Assembly (NCBI GenBank): GCA_030605745.1 | Contig: JAUWHT010000157.1 | Coordinates: 1 to 8,894, forward strand | Source of the DNA: Pirellulales bacterium | Lineage (GTDB): Bacteria; Planctomycetota; Planctomycetia; Pirellulales; Thermoguttaceae | Reading direction: 5' to 3' | Length of the DNA stretch: 8,894 nucleotides | Part shown: positions 1 to 6,782 of the stretch, one piece after another | Layout of the letters: each line of letters starts with the position of its first letter | Position numbering within the stretch: position 1 is the stretch's first letter | Program-made: the position numbers and the translations under genes | Notes under the pieces: model-generated | What the model was told of the DNA's origin: nothing | What the model saw: the letters and a program-made list of their open reading frames with translations, nothing else | The model's database searches: none

Positions 1-13
1 CCTGCGAGTTCGC

Positions 14-31
14 GTGGGTGCAAGCACCCAC
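14..31. repeat. Perfect 8-bp inverted repeat with AA centre
   Basis: GTGGGTGC, AA, GCACCCAC form a perfect stem. Read on the minus strand as RNA, the apex is G-CUUG-C, the known very stable CUUG tetraloop closed by a G-C pair. The surrounding sequence (CGTGGGTGC...CACCCACCCTACG) resembles a dispersed repeat that I associate with planctomycete genomes; that link is from memory and not tested here. It may be a terminator of an upstream gene or a REP-like element. No T-run follows it on the plus strand. Confidence 0.6.
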
Positions 32-133
32 CCTACGCCTATTGCAACCGCAACTTCAGGGGGGATTTGCAGCCGGCGGAGTTTTCGTGGCGAAAGTGGG
101 CTTCTTCACCACCAGCCGTTTTTCCGCCCCCTC

Positions 134-140
134 AAAGGAG
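134..140 (+). promoter_or_regulatory. Ribosome binding site of the MFS gene
   Basis: AAAGGAG lies 9 nt before the ATG at 150. It fixes that ATG as the start rather than the upstream in-frame GTG at 18. A second ATG follows at once at 153. Confidence 0.7.
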
Positions 141-149
141 CCCTCTCAC

Positions 150-1517
150 ATGATGGAGACCACAAAGCCCTGGTACCGCGAGCTTAACGGTTATCACTGG
201 TGGATCCTGATAGTGGCAACGATGGGGTGGGCGTTCGACACGATGGATCAACGTCTGTTTGTGTTGGCCCGCAGCCGCGCGCTTGAAGAGTTGCTCGGTT
301 CCACGGCTACCCCTGAAGACGTGAAGTACTACGGCGGGATTGCTACCGCACTGTTGCTGATCGGCTGGGCCACCGGAGGGCTGATCTTCGGTGTGCTCGG
401 AGATCGCTGGGGCCGGGCGAAGACCATGTTCCTGTCCATCTTCGTCTACTCCCTGTTCACCGGCCTGTCGGCGATTTCCGTCTCGTGGTGGGATTTTGCC
501 CTGTATCGGTTTCTTACCGGGCTGGGCGTCGGCGGCGAGTTTGCTGCGGGCGTGGCCCTGGTGGCCGAGGTGATGCCCGACCGAGCCAGACCTCATGCCT
601 TGGGACTATTACAGGCCATGTCGGCGGTCGGAAACATCATCGGTTCGTTGATCGGGCTGGTGTTGCTGCCGGTCACGCTCGGTTTTGGCTTGAAGGCCCT
701 GGGGATCGAGGCCTTCGCGGGCTGGCGCCTGATGTTTGTTGCCGGTGTGATCCCGGCCTTCATCTTCGTGTGCCTGATACGATTCGTTCGCGAGCCGGAC
801 ACCTGGATCGCCGCAAAAAAGGCCGCCAAGAAGGCCGCACGCGAGGGAACCGAGGTCGAAGAGGCCCATAAGCTGGGAAGCATCTCGGAATTGTTGGGCG
901 ATCGCCGGTGGCGGTACAACACCATTATCGGAATCAGTCTCGCGCTGGTCGGTGCGATTGGTCTTTGGGGTGTAGGGTTTTGGACGCCCGAGTTGATTCG
1001 CGATACCCTCCAAGAGGACTTGTCGAGGGAGGCACAAGATCGGATCGCTTCGATCGCCACGGCGTTGCAGGACGTGGGTGCGTTCCTGGGCATCCTGACG
1101 TTCACGTGGCTGACTGCCCGGATCGGACGGCGTTGGGCCTTCGGCTTCAGCTTCCTATTGGCCCTGGTGGTCACTGTAATGGTGTTCGGCGGGATGACCG
1201 ACCAGTCGCAAATCTATTGGATGATCCCACTGGTAGGATTTGCCACATTGTCGATGTTCGGCGGCTATGCGATCTACTTCCCCGAGTTGTTTCCCACCCG
1301 ACTGCGGAGCACCGGCGTGGGGTTCTGCTACAACGTGGCCCGGTACCTGGCTGCGGCCGGGCCGTTCCTGCTGGGTAGCTTGGCCAGGTTCTATGACGGC
1401 ATGAACATAGCGTCGCCATTCCGCTGGGCCGCGATTACCGTGGCGATGGTCTACGTACTGGGCGTTGTGGTGCTGCCACTCATGCCGGAGACCAAAGGCC
1501 GGCCGTTGCCGGAGTAA
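150..1517 (+). CDS. MFS transporter (sugar / organic acid porter-like)
   Basis: Predicted 455-residue inner-membrane carrier of the major facilitator superfamily, the usual length for a 12-helix member. The signature loop between helices 2 and 3 is present at residues about 81-91 (GVLGDRWGRAK), with an equivalent in the C-terminal half (TARIGRRWAFG). The helix 4-5 region carries RFLTGLGVGGEF, and the protein ends in PETKGRPLPE, as in sugar and organic-acid/cation porters. A lysine/arginine-rich loop at about 211-256 separates the two six-helix halves. The N-terminal DTMDQRLFVLARS stretch is in my recollection typical of planctomycete MFS proteins. Substrate cannot be told from sequence; no neighbouring catabolic gene points to one. 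The start at 150 is supported by the AAAGGAG site. The gene converges on the phosphatase gene, with an inverted repeat between the two. Confidence 0.9.
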   Translation: MMETTKPWYRELNGYHWWILIVATMGWAFDTMDQRLFVLARSRALEELLGSTATPEDVKYYGGIATALLLIGWATGGLIFGVLGDRWGRAKTMFLSIFVYSLFTGLSAISVSWWDFALYRFLTGLGVGGEFAAGVALVAEVMPDRARPHALGLLQAMSAVGNIIGSLIGLVLLPVTLGFGLKALGIEAFAGWRLMFVAGVIPAFIFVCLIRFVREPDTWIAAKKAAKKAAREGTEVEEAHKLGSISELLGDRRWRYNTIIGISLALVGAIGLWGVGFWTPELIRDTLQEDLSREAQDRIASIATALQDVGAFLGILTFTWLTARIGRRWAFGFSFLLALVVTVMVFGGMTDQSQIYWMIPLVGFATLSMFGGYAIYFPELFPTRLRSTGVGFCYNVARYLAAAGPFLLGSLARFYDGMNIASPFRWAAITVAMVYVLGVVVLPLMPETKGRPLPE

Positions 1518-1528
1518 GTGGCTAATGA

Positions 1529-1631
1529 ATACACCACGGAGTCACAGAGGACACGGAGAAATTACGAGAAAGATAGAGTTTTGCTTTCAATTGGATTTAA
1601 GCTCCGTGTTCTCCGTGTCTCCGTGGTGAAT
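1529..1631. repeat. 30-bp imperfect inverted repeat built of CACGGAG units
   Basis: The left arm (1529-1558) and the reverse complement of the right arm (1602-1631) match at 26 of 30 positions, around a 43-nt AT-richer centre. Each arm is itself made of about three diverged 8-9 bp direct repeats (CTCCGTGT at 1602 and 1611, CTCCGTGG at 1619). The element fills the gap between the convergent MFS and phosphatase genes, so it could act as a bidirectional terminator. It could also be a non-autonomous mobile or REP-type element. I recall similar CACGGAG-rich sequences from planctomycete genomes but could not check this. Confidence 0.8.
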
Positions 1632-1645
1632 ATAGCGTTGTAATA

Positions 1646-2446
1646 CTAGCGGCACCGGAAGGCGACGAACGTCAGGTCGTCTGGCTTTGACGGTTGACCT
1701 TCCTCGGGCGAGATCATTCGCCGGCGGCAGTCCTCGGCCAGCACGCGGACCACCTGCTTGAGCGGCCCTTTGCGAATCCGCTCGACAATCTCCTCTGTGC
1801 GGAGATTGTCGAACAGCCCGTCGCTGGCCAAAAGCAGCGTATCGTATCGGGCCAACTCGATGGTCGAGCCGACCTCGATCCGCATGTCGGCCGCACCGAG
1901 GATATTCGAGACCACGTGCCGCTGGTCGTGGTGCATGGCCTCGGTTTCGTCGAGCATGCCGGCCTCCACGGCGTAACCGACTGGCGAGTGTGAGACGGTT
2001 TGGAGCTTGATCTTTCCACGCTGGCCGACCAGCAGGATCATCGAATCGCCCACGTGATACGGCCGGACGGTGCGGCCGTGGATTTCGGCCACCGCCAAGG
2101 TGGTGGCGGCCCCGATGCCCAGTTCGCTGACCGCCCGGTTGGCGCTTTCGATGCCGTTGAGAATGGCTGCCCGAAGACTGGGGTCATCCGCCGGTGCCTC
2201 CCGAACCGAATCGATCAATTGTCGGACGGCCAGACAGGAGGCCTGTTCCCCGGCCGGCGAGCCGCCCAACCCGTCGGCCACCACCAGTATCCCGCCGTGA
2301 TCGTTGACAGGGATCAGTGCGGCGGCATCCTCGTTGGGTGTCCCCTTGTTGGGCGCTCGGGCGGAGAACACGCCCACTTCTCCCCCGGCAAGGGGGCAGA
2401 TCACGCCCTCCGACATATCGGCCTGGAAGAAGAGCCGCGCGTCCAT
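1646..2446 (-). CDS. PP2C-family serine/threonine protein phosphatase
   Basis: Predicted soluble metal-dependent phosphatase of 266 residues, a usual size for a bacterial stand-alone PP2C domain. The metal-site motifs are in order: NEDA (Asp40), VVADGLGG (Asp58, Gly59), GAATTLAV and HVGDS (residues 112-135), HVVSNILG (177-184), LLLASDGLFD (Asp209) and PDDLTFV (Asp256/257). All key acidic residues are present, so it should be active. No membrane helix or sensor domain is seen. It probably reverses phosphorylation by the kinase encoded 135 nt upstream on the same strand. The start chosen is the ATG at 2446. It has no Shine-Dalgarno site, but a GATAAT hexamer lies 6 nt before it. An internal ATG at residue 11 is an alternative start and would keep all motifs. 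Confidence 0.9.
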   Translation of the reverse strand: MDARLFFQADMSEGVICPLAGGEVGVFSARAPNKGTPNEDAAALIPVNDHGGILVVADGLGGSPAGEQASCLAVRQLIDSVREAPADDPSLRAAILNGIESANRAVSELGIGAATTLAVAEIHGRTVRPYHVGDSMILLVGQRGKIKLQTVSHSPVGYAVEAGMLDETEAMHHDQRHVVSNILGAADMRIEVGSTIELARYDTLLLASDGLFDNLRTEEIVERIRKGPLKQVVRVLAEDCRRRMISPEEGQPSKPDDLTFVAFRCR

Positions 2447-2452
2447 GTATTA

Positions 2453-2458
2453 ATTATC
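2453..2458 (-). promoter_or_regulatory. Possible -10 hexamer for the phosphatase gene
   Basis: GATAAT on the minus strand matches TATAAT at 5 of 6 positions and ends 6 nt before the ATG at 2446. That spacing would put the transcript start at or very near the start codon, giving a leaderless mRNA. No good -35 is seen. It would let the phosphatase be transcribed separately from the kinase. Confidence 0.3.
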
Positions 2459-2475
2459 GACCGGCACCGTGCGTC

Positions 2476-2560
2476 GTTGAGCCGCCGGGCTGCCCCGGCG
2501 CTTTGGCCGTTATCACTACCGCTCGAACCCCACCGCGCCGGGCAAGCCCGGCGGCTAAAC
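2476..2560. repeat. Inverted pair of 26-bp REP-like hairpin sequences
   Basis: Positions 2476-2501 and the reverse complement of 2535-2560 match at 23 of 26 positions, with 33 nt between them. Each copy is a hairpin. The right copy has a perfect 8-bp stem with an AA centre (2536-2553), and the left has a 7-bp stem CGCCGGG/CCCGGCG with loop CTGC (2483-2500). On the minus strand the right copy reads G-CUUG-C at its apex. This arrangement resembles paired REP elements. It sits between the kinase and phosphatase genes and could stabilise or end the kinase mRNA. Confidence 0.75.
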
Positions 2561-2581
2561 AGATAACTGCACCATTCTCCT

Positions 2582-3319
2582 TCAGTCCCACTGCATCGTT
2601 TCGAGGTACTGCCGCAACTGGCCGGCGTTGCGGTATTTCTTCAGTATTAGCGATCGCTTCAGGCCGCAGCAGATGGCCTTTGCCTCGGGTGGTTGTTTTG
2701 CATAGCGTTTCGCCCCACCGATGGCGTCGTAGAAGATGCGGATCAGGTTGTAGACGTCTTCGTGGATATTCTCCGGGCTGGCCGGGCCCCAGTGGAACAT
2801 GTCGACCAGCTTCAGGTCGAAGGACAGCCCGTAGCGGCGGACGATCACGTTCTCGTCGTGCAGGTCGCCGTGGTACTCGCGGAGGTTGTGGATGCTCTCG
2901 ATGCCAACGGCCAAGGCGTGCAGCAGGTGCAGGGCTTGGAACACGGGGATCCGCTTGCCCGGCTGCCGGGCCAGGAATTCGCTTAGCAGTTCCCCCTCGA
3001 CGTACTCGGAAACCAGGAAGCGGACGGGCGCGCCCTGGTAGGTAATGGTCTCCTGGGTATGATATTGGATCAGTATTGGGCAGTATCGGAGCTTATGTAG
3101 TTTTTTGGCGTAGAACCGTGCTGCCCGGTTCCCGCGGTTGCGGTGCGGATACCAGAACTTGGCCGCCCGTTCGATCCCCGTGGAACATTCCCGCAGCAGG
3201 TAGACTTCGCCCTCCCAGCCGGTACCGATCTGGGCAACGATTTCGTACTTCTCGGCCACGATCAGCCCGGGCTCGAAGCCGAACTTGCTAATTCGCCGAC
3301 CGTCGGATGTCTTGGCCAT
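2582..3319 (-). CDS. Compact atypical protein kinase
   Basis: A 245-residue protein consisting almost only of a kinase fold. Visible elements are: glycine-rich loop IGTGWEGEVY (31-40), ATP-anchoring Lys54 in AAKFW, hinge region LVSEYVEGE (102-110), catalytic loop YHGDLHDENVIV (149-160, base Asp152, metal-binding Asn157), and metal-binding Asp173 in LVDMF in place of DFG. The helix-F aspartate is in HEDVYNL (Asp188). Only 15 residues separate Asp173 and Asp188, so the activation loop and APE motif are essentially absent. The HRD arginine is also missing. The HGDLHxxN form recalls aminoglycoside/RIO-type kinases, but the glycine loop and DVYNL helix are like Hanks-type Ser/Thr kinases. No membrane segment or sensor domain is present. 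The start lies 12 nt after the protease gene stop and has no clear ribosome site. The downstream PP2C gene suggests a kinase/phosphatase pair. The substrate is unknown. Confidence 0.82.
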   Translation of the reverse strand: MAKTSDGRRISKFGFEPGLIVAEKYEIVAQIGTGWEGEVYLLRECSTGIERAAKFWYPHRNRGNRAARFYAKKLHKLRYCPILIQYHTQETITYQGAPVRFLVSEYVEGELLSEFLARQPGKRIPVFQALHLLHALAVGIESIHNLREYHGDLHDENVIVRRYGLSFDLKLVDMFHWGPASPENIHEDVYNLIRIFYDAIGGAKRYAKQPPEAKAICCGLKRSLILKKYRNAGQLRQYLETMQWD

Positions 3320-3327
3320 GGGCGATA

Positions 3328-3348
3328 GTTGTCAGTTGTCAGTTGTCA
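3328..3348. repeat. Three tandem copies of heptamer GTTGTCA
   Basis: Three perfect head-to-tail copies of GTTGTCA lie at 3328-3334, 3335-3341 and 3342-3348, followed by a partial GT. They straddle the junction between the protease and kinase genes. On the minus strand the repeat reads ACTGACA and encodes the last residues of the protease (LTTDN) and its TGA stop. Similar heptamer runs are known as STRR sequences in cyanobacteria; the resemblance is only in type. Confidence 0.85.
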
Positions 3349-3937
3349 GTGGCTGTCGCCTGAATTTCACTAGATACACCAGTGCAAGAAAATCATACGC
3401 TGCGTGGACGATGATGGGAACCAGCAGGTTGCCGCTGGCCAGCCAGATCCAGCCGAGGAAAAATCCGATAAACCCAGCCAGCACGGCGTAGGTGTTGGTG
3501 ATCCGATGGGCCAGTCCGAACAATACGGCGGTTACGACCAGGGCAATCCACATGCCGAGTTGGGTGCCGATCCAATCCATAATCGCCTGCTGGATGACAC
3601 CCCGAAAGAGCATCTCTTCACCCAGTCCGGCCAGCACGGAGATCACCGCCAGCTCCACGAGCCGGAGGTCTTTGAACATCGGTACCAGCAGTTCATCAAC
3701 CACGTGGATCAGGTTGCGAAACGGCCGTAGCGGGCACACCATGCACAGGCACAGCAGGCCGAGCGGCGGCACAGTGGCCACGGCCGCCTTGCCGACATCC
3801 GAGATGCTCCAGTGGAACGTCTCCAGCGGCGTCTGGCCGGAGAGCCAACCGAGGCCCACGGCCAGCACCACCAACCCCCCCTCGAAGGCGGCGGCCAGCA
3901 GGGCGAACTCCCGCGGTGATAGAGAGTCATCATCCAT
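3332..3937 (-). CDS. CPBP family intramembrane metalloprotease (Rce1-like)
   Basis: Predicted 201-residue membrane protein of the CPBP/Abi glutamic-type intramembrane protease family. All three conserved motifs are present: EExxxR (Glu107, Glu108, Arg112 in GEEMLFRG), FxxxH (Phe140-His144 in FGLAH) and HxxxD (His178-Asp182 in HAAYD). Hydrophobic stretches surround them, with helices at about 13-32, 53-68, 94-105, 128-142, 150-168 and 171-190. Bacterial members serve in bacteriocin immunity, peptide processing or membrane signalling; which applies here cannot be told. It is the first gene of a minus-strand run with the kinase 12 nt downstream. The start at 3937 is preferred because a TATACT hexamer lies just upstream. 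An in-frame ATG at 3985 would add 16 polar residues. The C-terminal LTTDN tail and stop come from the heptamer repeat. Confidence 0.88.
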   Translation of the reverse strand: MDDDSLSPREFALLAAAFEGGLVVLAVGLGWLSGQTPLETFHWSISDVGKAAVATVPPLGLLCLCMVCPLRPFRNLIHVVDELLVPMFKDLRLVELAVISVLAGLGEEMLFRGVIQQAIMDWIGTQLGMWIALVVTAVLFGLAHRITNTYAVLAGFIGFFLGWIWLASGNLLVPIIVHAAYDFLALVYLVKFRRQPLTTDN

Positions 3938-3943
3938 ATGCCC

Positions 3944-3972
3944 AGTATATGCCAACCGTGCCGCTTTGTGGA
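3944..3972 (-). promoter_or_regulatory. Putative sigma-70-like promoter of the protease-kinase run
   Basis: On the minus strand TCCACA (3967-3972, 4 of 6 matches to TTGACA), a 17-nt spacer and TATACT (3944-3949, 5 of 6 matches to TATAAT) end 6 nt before the ATG at 3937. Transcription would start at about that A, giving a leaderless message. If real, it excludes the longer start at 3985. Confidence 0.35.
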
Positions 3973-3987
3973 CCCCTCTAGCCATCC

Positions 3988-4016
3988 TTGACGGTCTTCT
4001 GCCGGACTGCTAGGTT
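3988..4016 (+). promoter_or_regulatory. Weak candidate promoter of ppdK
   Basis: TTGACG (3988-3993, 5 of 6 matches) is followed after 17 nt by TAGGTT (4011-4016, 3 of 6 matches). TAAGAT at 4016-4021 matches TATAAT better but would need a 22-nt spacer. It would give a leader of roughly 45-50 nt. It lies back to back with the candidate protease promoter. Confidence 0.2.
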
Positions 4017-4056
4017 AAGATGTTTCGTTGTTTGCAAACTGCGCCGATGATATCTG

Positions 4057-4063
4057 GGAAGGA
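4057..4063 (+). promoter_or_regulatory. Ribosome binding site of ppdK
   Basis: GGAAGGA lies 7 nt before the ATG at 4071. It selects this start over the in-frame ATGs at 4020 and 4047, which lie upstream of the conserved N-terminus. Confidence 0.7.
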
Positions 4064-4070
4064 ACCAATC

Positions 4071-6782
4071 ATGGCAAAATACGTTTACTGCTTTGGGCCC
4101 CACGGGACTGACGGCGACGCGAGTATGCGGAACCTGCTGGGCGGCAAAGGGGCCAATCTGGCCGAAATGGCCAAGCTCGAACTGCCCGTCCCCGCCGGAT
4201 TTACCATCACTACCCAATTCTGCTCGGTCTACTTCCGCGAGGATGGCAAGTTCACCGATTCGCTGAAGCAGGAAGTCGCCGCCGCGCTTAGGCAAACGGA
4301 AGAGACGATGGGCATGAACTACGGCGACCCGGATAACCCGTTGTTGTTGAGCACCCGCAGCGGCGCGCGGCAGTCAATGCCCGGCATGATGGAAACCGTG
4401 CTCAACGTTGGGCTGTGCACCAGGACGATCTCGGGGCTGATCAAGAAGTCGGGCAACGAGCGGTTCGTCTACGACGCCTATCGCCGGCTGATCACAATGT
4501 ACTCCGACGTGGTCATGGAGAAGGCCGAAGACATCGAGCCGGAGGAGGGCCAGGGGATCCGCGCCCAACTCGAAAAGATTATGGACCGAATGAAGAAGTC
4601 CAAGAAATACAAGTCGGATATGGACCTGACGGCCAAGGACCTCAAGCGGCTTTGCGAGTCGTATAAGAAGAAGGTGAAGGAAGTCCTTGGCCGCGAGTTC
4701 CCAGACGACCCGGAGGACCAGCTTTGGGGCGCGATCGGTGCGGTGTTCAAGAGTTGGAACGGCCGCCGGGCGGTGTCCTACCGGAAGATCGAGGGCATAC
4801 CGGGCGATTGGAGTACTGCTTGCAACGTGCAGAGCATGGTGTTCGGCAACATGGGCAGTGACTCGGCCACCGGCGTGGCCTTCACTAGGAACCCCGCCAC
4901 CGGCGAAAACAAGTTCTACGGTGAGTGGCTCATCGACGCCCAAGGCGAAGACGTGGTGGCCGGAATCCGCACACCGAATCCGCTGAACGAAGAAACCAAG
5001 AGCGAGCAGAACCGGCACCTTGACTCGCTTCAGCAGCAGTGGCCGGAACTGTACCAGCAACTCGACGATATCCGCACCAACCTCGAGTCGCACTATAAGG
5101 ACATGCAGGATATCGAGTTCACGATCCAGCAGGGCAAGCTCTACATGCTCCAGTGCCGCGCCGGCAAACGCACCGGCACCGCCGCACTCAGCATGGCCAT
5201 GGACATGCTCCACGAGGGGCTGATCGACGAGCCGACCGCCGTGATGCGGGTCGAGCCGGCACAGCTTGACGAGTTGTTGCATCCGATCGTCGATCCGGAT
5301 GCCGAGCAAATGGTCGATCCGATTGCCAGTGGTTTGCCGGCCGGACCCGGCGGGGCCTGCGGCCAGCTCGTGTTTACCTCGGCCGACGCTGTCGCCGCGG
5401 CGAAGCAGGGTAATAACTGCATCCTGGTCCGCGAAGAGACCAATCCGGAGGACGTCGAAGGTATGAGGGCCGCCGCCGGCCTGCTGACCGCACGCGGCGG
5501 GATGACCAGCCACGCGGCACTGGTCGCACGCGGTTGGGGTAAGTGCTGTATCGTCGGCGCCGCGGCGATAAAAATCGACCTGCACGGCAAGAGCATGACC
5601 GTCGGCACACACAAACTCAAGGCAGGCGACACGTTGACGCTCAACGGCACCAGGGGCCTTGTGTATGAAGGCGAGTTGCCGATGATCGATGCGACCGAAA
5701 ACCCGTGCCTGCAGGAGTTCATGCAGCTTGTCGACGACAAGCGGACACTGGGTGTGCGGACCAACGCCGATACGCCGGAGGACGCCAAGGTTGCCCGGGC
5801 GTTCGGCGCCGAGGGCATTGGGCTGTTCCGCACCGAGCACATGTTCTACGGGAAGGGATCGGACGACGCACTGTTGCGGCTGCGGAAGATGATCCTCAGC
5901 AAGACGGTGGAAGAACGCCGTGCGGCGCTGGACGAACTGTTTCCGTTCGTCAAAGGCGACATCAAGGCAACACTGGAGGCGATGGACGGCCTGCCGGTGA
6001 CTATCCGGCTGCTGGACCCGCCGCTGCACGAGTTTGTGCCGCAGAGCCCGGCTGCTCGAAAAGAGTTGGCCGCCGCGCTGGGCATCAGCACCGCTGCGAT
6101 CGTCAAGCGAGGCGAACAGCTCCACGAGACCAACCCGATGATGGGCCACCGCGGCGTGCGATTGGGCGTGACCTATCCGGAGATCACCGAGATGCAGGTT
6201 CGGGCGATCTTCGAAGCGGCCGCGGAACTCGTCAATGAAGGCAAAGCCCCACATCCCGAGATCATGGTCCCGGTTACCTGCGACGCGACCGAACTGAACG
6301 TCACCAAAGAGATCGTGGATCGGGTTCATGCTGAGGTGCAGGAGAAGACGGGCGTGGCGGTCGAGTACCTCTACGGTACGATGATCGAGATTCCGCGTGC
6401 CTGCCTGTTGGCCGACGAGTTGGCCCGTTCCGCAGAGTTCTTCTCGTTCGGCACCAACGACCTGACGCAAATGGCCTTCGGTTTCAGCCGGGACGACATC
6501 GGCGGATTCCTGCAAAACTACCTCGACGAGAACATCCTCGAGGCCGATCCGTTCCAGACGATCGACACCGAGGGCGTAGGCCAGTTGATCCAGATAGCGG
6601 TGATCAAGGGCCGTTCGGCCCGCAATGATCTGAAGATCGGCATCTGCGGCGAGCAGGGCGGCGACCCGGCAAGCGTCGATTTCTGCTTCCACGCCAGGCT
6701 GGACTACGTGAGTTGCAGCCCGTACCGGGTGCCCATCGCCCGGCTGGCCGCCGCCCAGGCCGCGATAAAGGCAAAGAAGTAA
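4071..6782 (+). CDS. ppdK: Pyruvate phosphate dikinase (PPDK)
   Basis: Cytosolic enzyme for ATP + pyruvate + phosphate = AMP + PEP + diphosphate, reversible, serving gluconeogenesis or PPi-linked glycolysis. The 903 residues from the ATG at 4071 match the usual 870-910. The N-terminal nucleotide-binding part shows MRNLLGGKGANLAEM, STRSGARQSMPGMMETVLN and AFTRNPATGENKFYGEW. The swivelling phosphohistidine domain shows GGMTSHAALVARGWGK with catalytic His481. Thr479, two residues before it, is the position targeted by the DUF299 regulatory protein in other PPDKs. The C-terminal PEP/pyruvate barrel shows GTMIEIPRACL, FFSFGTNDLTQM, GFSRDD and GICGEQGGDP with catalytic Cys859, then CSPYRVPIARLAAAQA. 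All catalytic residues seen are intact. It is distinguished from PEP synthase by the long nucleotide domain and the GMTSHAA form. A nitroreductase gene overlaps its stop by one base. Confidence 0.97.
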   Translation: MAKYVYCFGPHGTDGDASMRNLLGGKGANLAEMAKLELPVPAGFTITTQFCSVYFREDGKFTDSLKQEVAAALRQTEETMGMNYGDPDNPLLLSTRSGARQSMPGMMETVLNVGLCTRTISGLIKKSGNERFVYDAYRRLITMYSDVVMEKAEDIEPEEGQGIRAQLEKIMDRMKKSKKYKSDMDLTAKDLKRLCESYKKKVKEVLGREFPDDPEDQLWGAIGAVFKSWNGRRAVSYRKIEGIPGDWSTACNVQSMVFGNMGSDSATGVAFTRNPATGENKFYGEWLIDAQGEDVVAGIRTPNPLNEETKSEQNRHLDSLQQQWPELYQQLDDIRTNLESHYKDMQDIEFTIQQGKLYMLQCRAGKRTGTAALSMAMDMLHEGLIDEPTAVMRVEPAQLDELLHPIVDPDAEQMVDPIASGLPAGPGGACGQLVFTSADAVAAAKQGNNCILVREETNPEDVEGMRAAAGLLTARGGMTSHAALVARGWGKCCIVGAAAIKIDLHGKSMTVGTHKLKAGDTLTLNGTRGLVYEGELPMIDATENPCLQEFMQLVDDKRTLGVRTNADTPEDAKVARAFGAEGIGLFRTEHMFYGKGSDDALLRLRKMILSKTVEERRAALDELFPFVKGDIKATLEAMDGLPVTIRLLDPPLHEFVPQSPAARKELAAALGISTAAIVKRGEQLHETNPMMGHRGVRLGVTYPEITEMQVRAIFEAAAELVNEGKAPHPEIMVPVTCDATELNVTKEIVDRVHAEVQEKTGVAVEYLYGTMIEIPRACLLADELARSAEFFSFGTNDLTQMAFGFSRDDIGGFLQNYLDENILEADPFQTIDTEGVGQLIQIAVIKGRSARNDLKIGICGEQGGDPASVDFCFHARLDYVSCSPYRVPIARLAAAQAAIKAKK

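Larger units (their letters stand above)
1..149. other. Upstream intergenic region of the MFS gene
   Basis: No gene is supported here. The open frame of the MFS gene continues upstream to a GTG at 18, but that GTG lies inside a perfect hairpin and the extra 44 residues do not look like an MFS N-terminus. The region holds the hairpin at 14-31 and the ribosome binding site at 134-140. I see no convincing sigma-70 promoter. Confidence 0.6.

Noticed and set aside
18..149. N-terminal extension of the MFS gene from a GTG at 18
   Set aside because: The GTG is inside a perfect hairpin, the 44 residues are not MFS-like, and a strong AAAGGAG site precedes the ATG at 150.
2317..3045. 242-codon plus-strand open frame over the phosphatase/kinase region
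   Set aside because: Arginine- and proline-rich translation without recognisable motifs, lying antisense to two genes with clear catalytic motifs and crossing the repeat pair.
4374..6692. Very long open frame (772 codons) antisense to ppdK
   Set aside because: Its codons are exactly in register with the ppdK codons, so an antisense stop needs TTA, CTA or TCA in ppdK. These are rare in GC-rich genes, so the frame is a by-product of codon use. The translation is not similar to any family I recognise.
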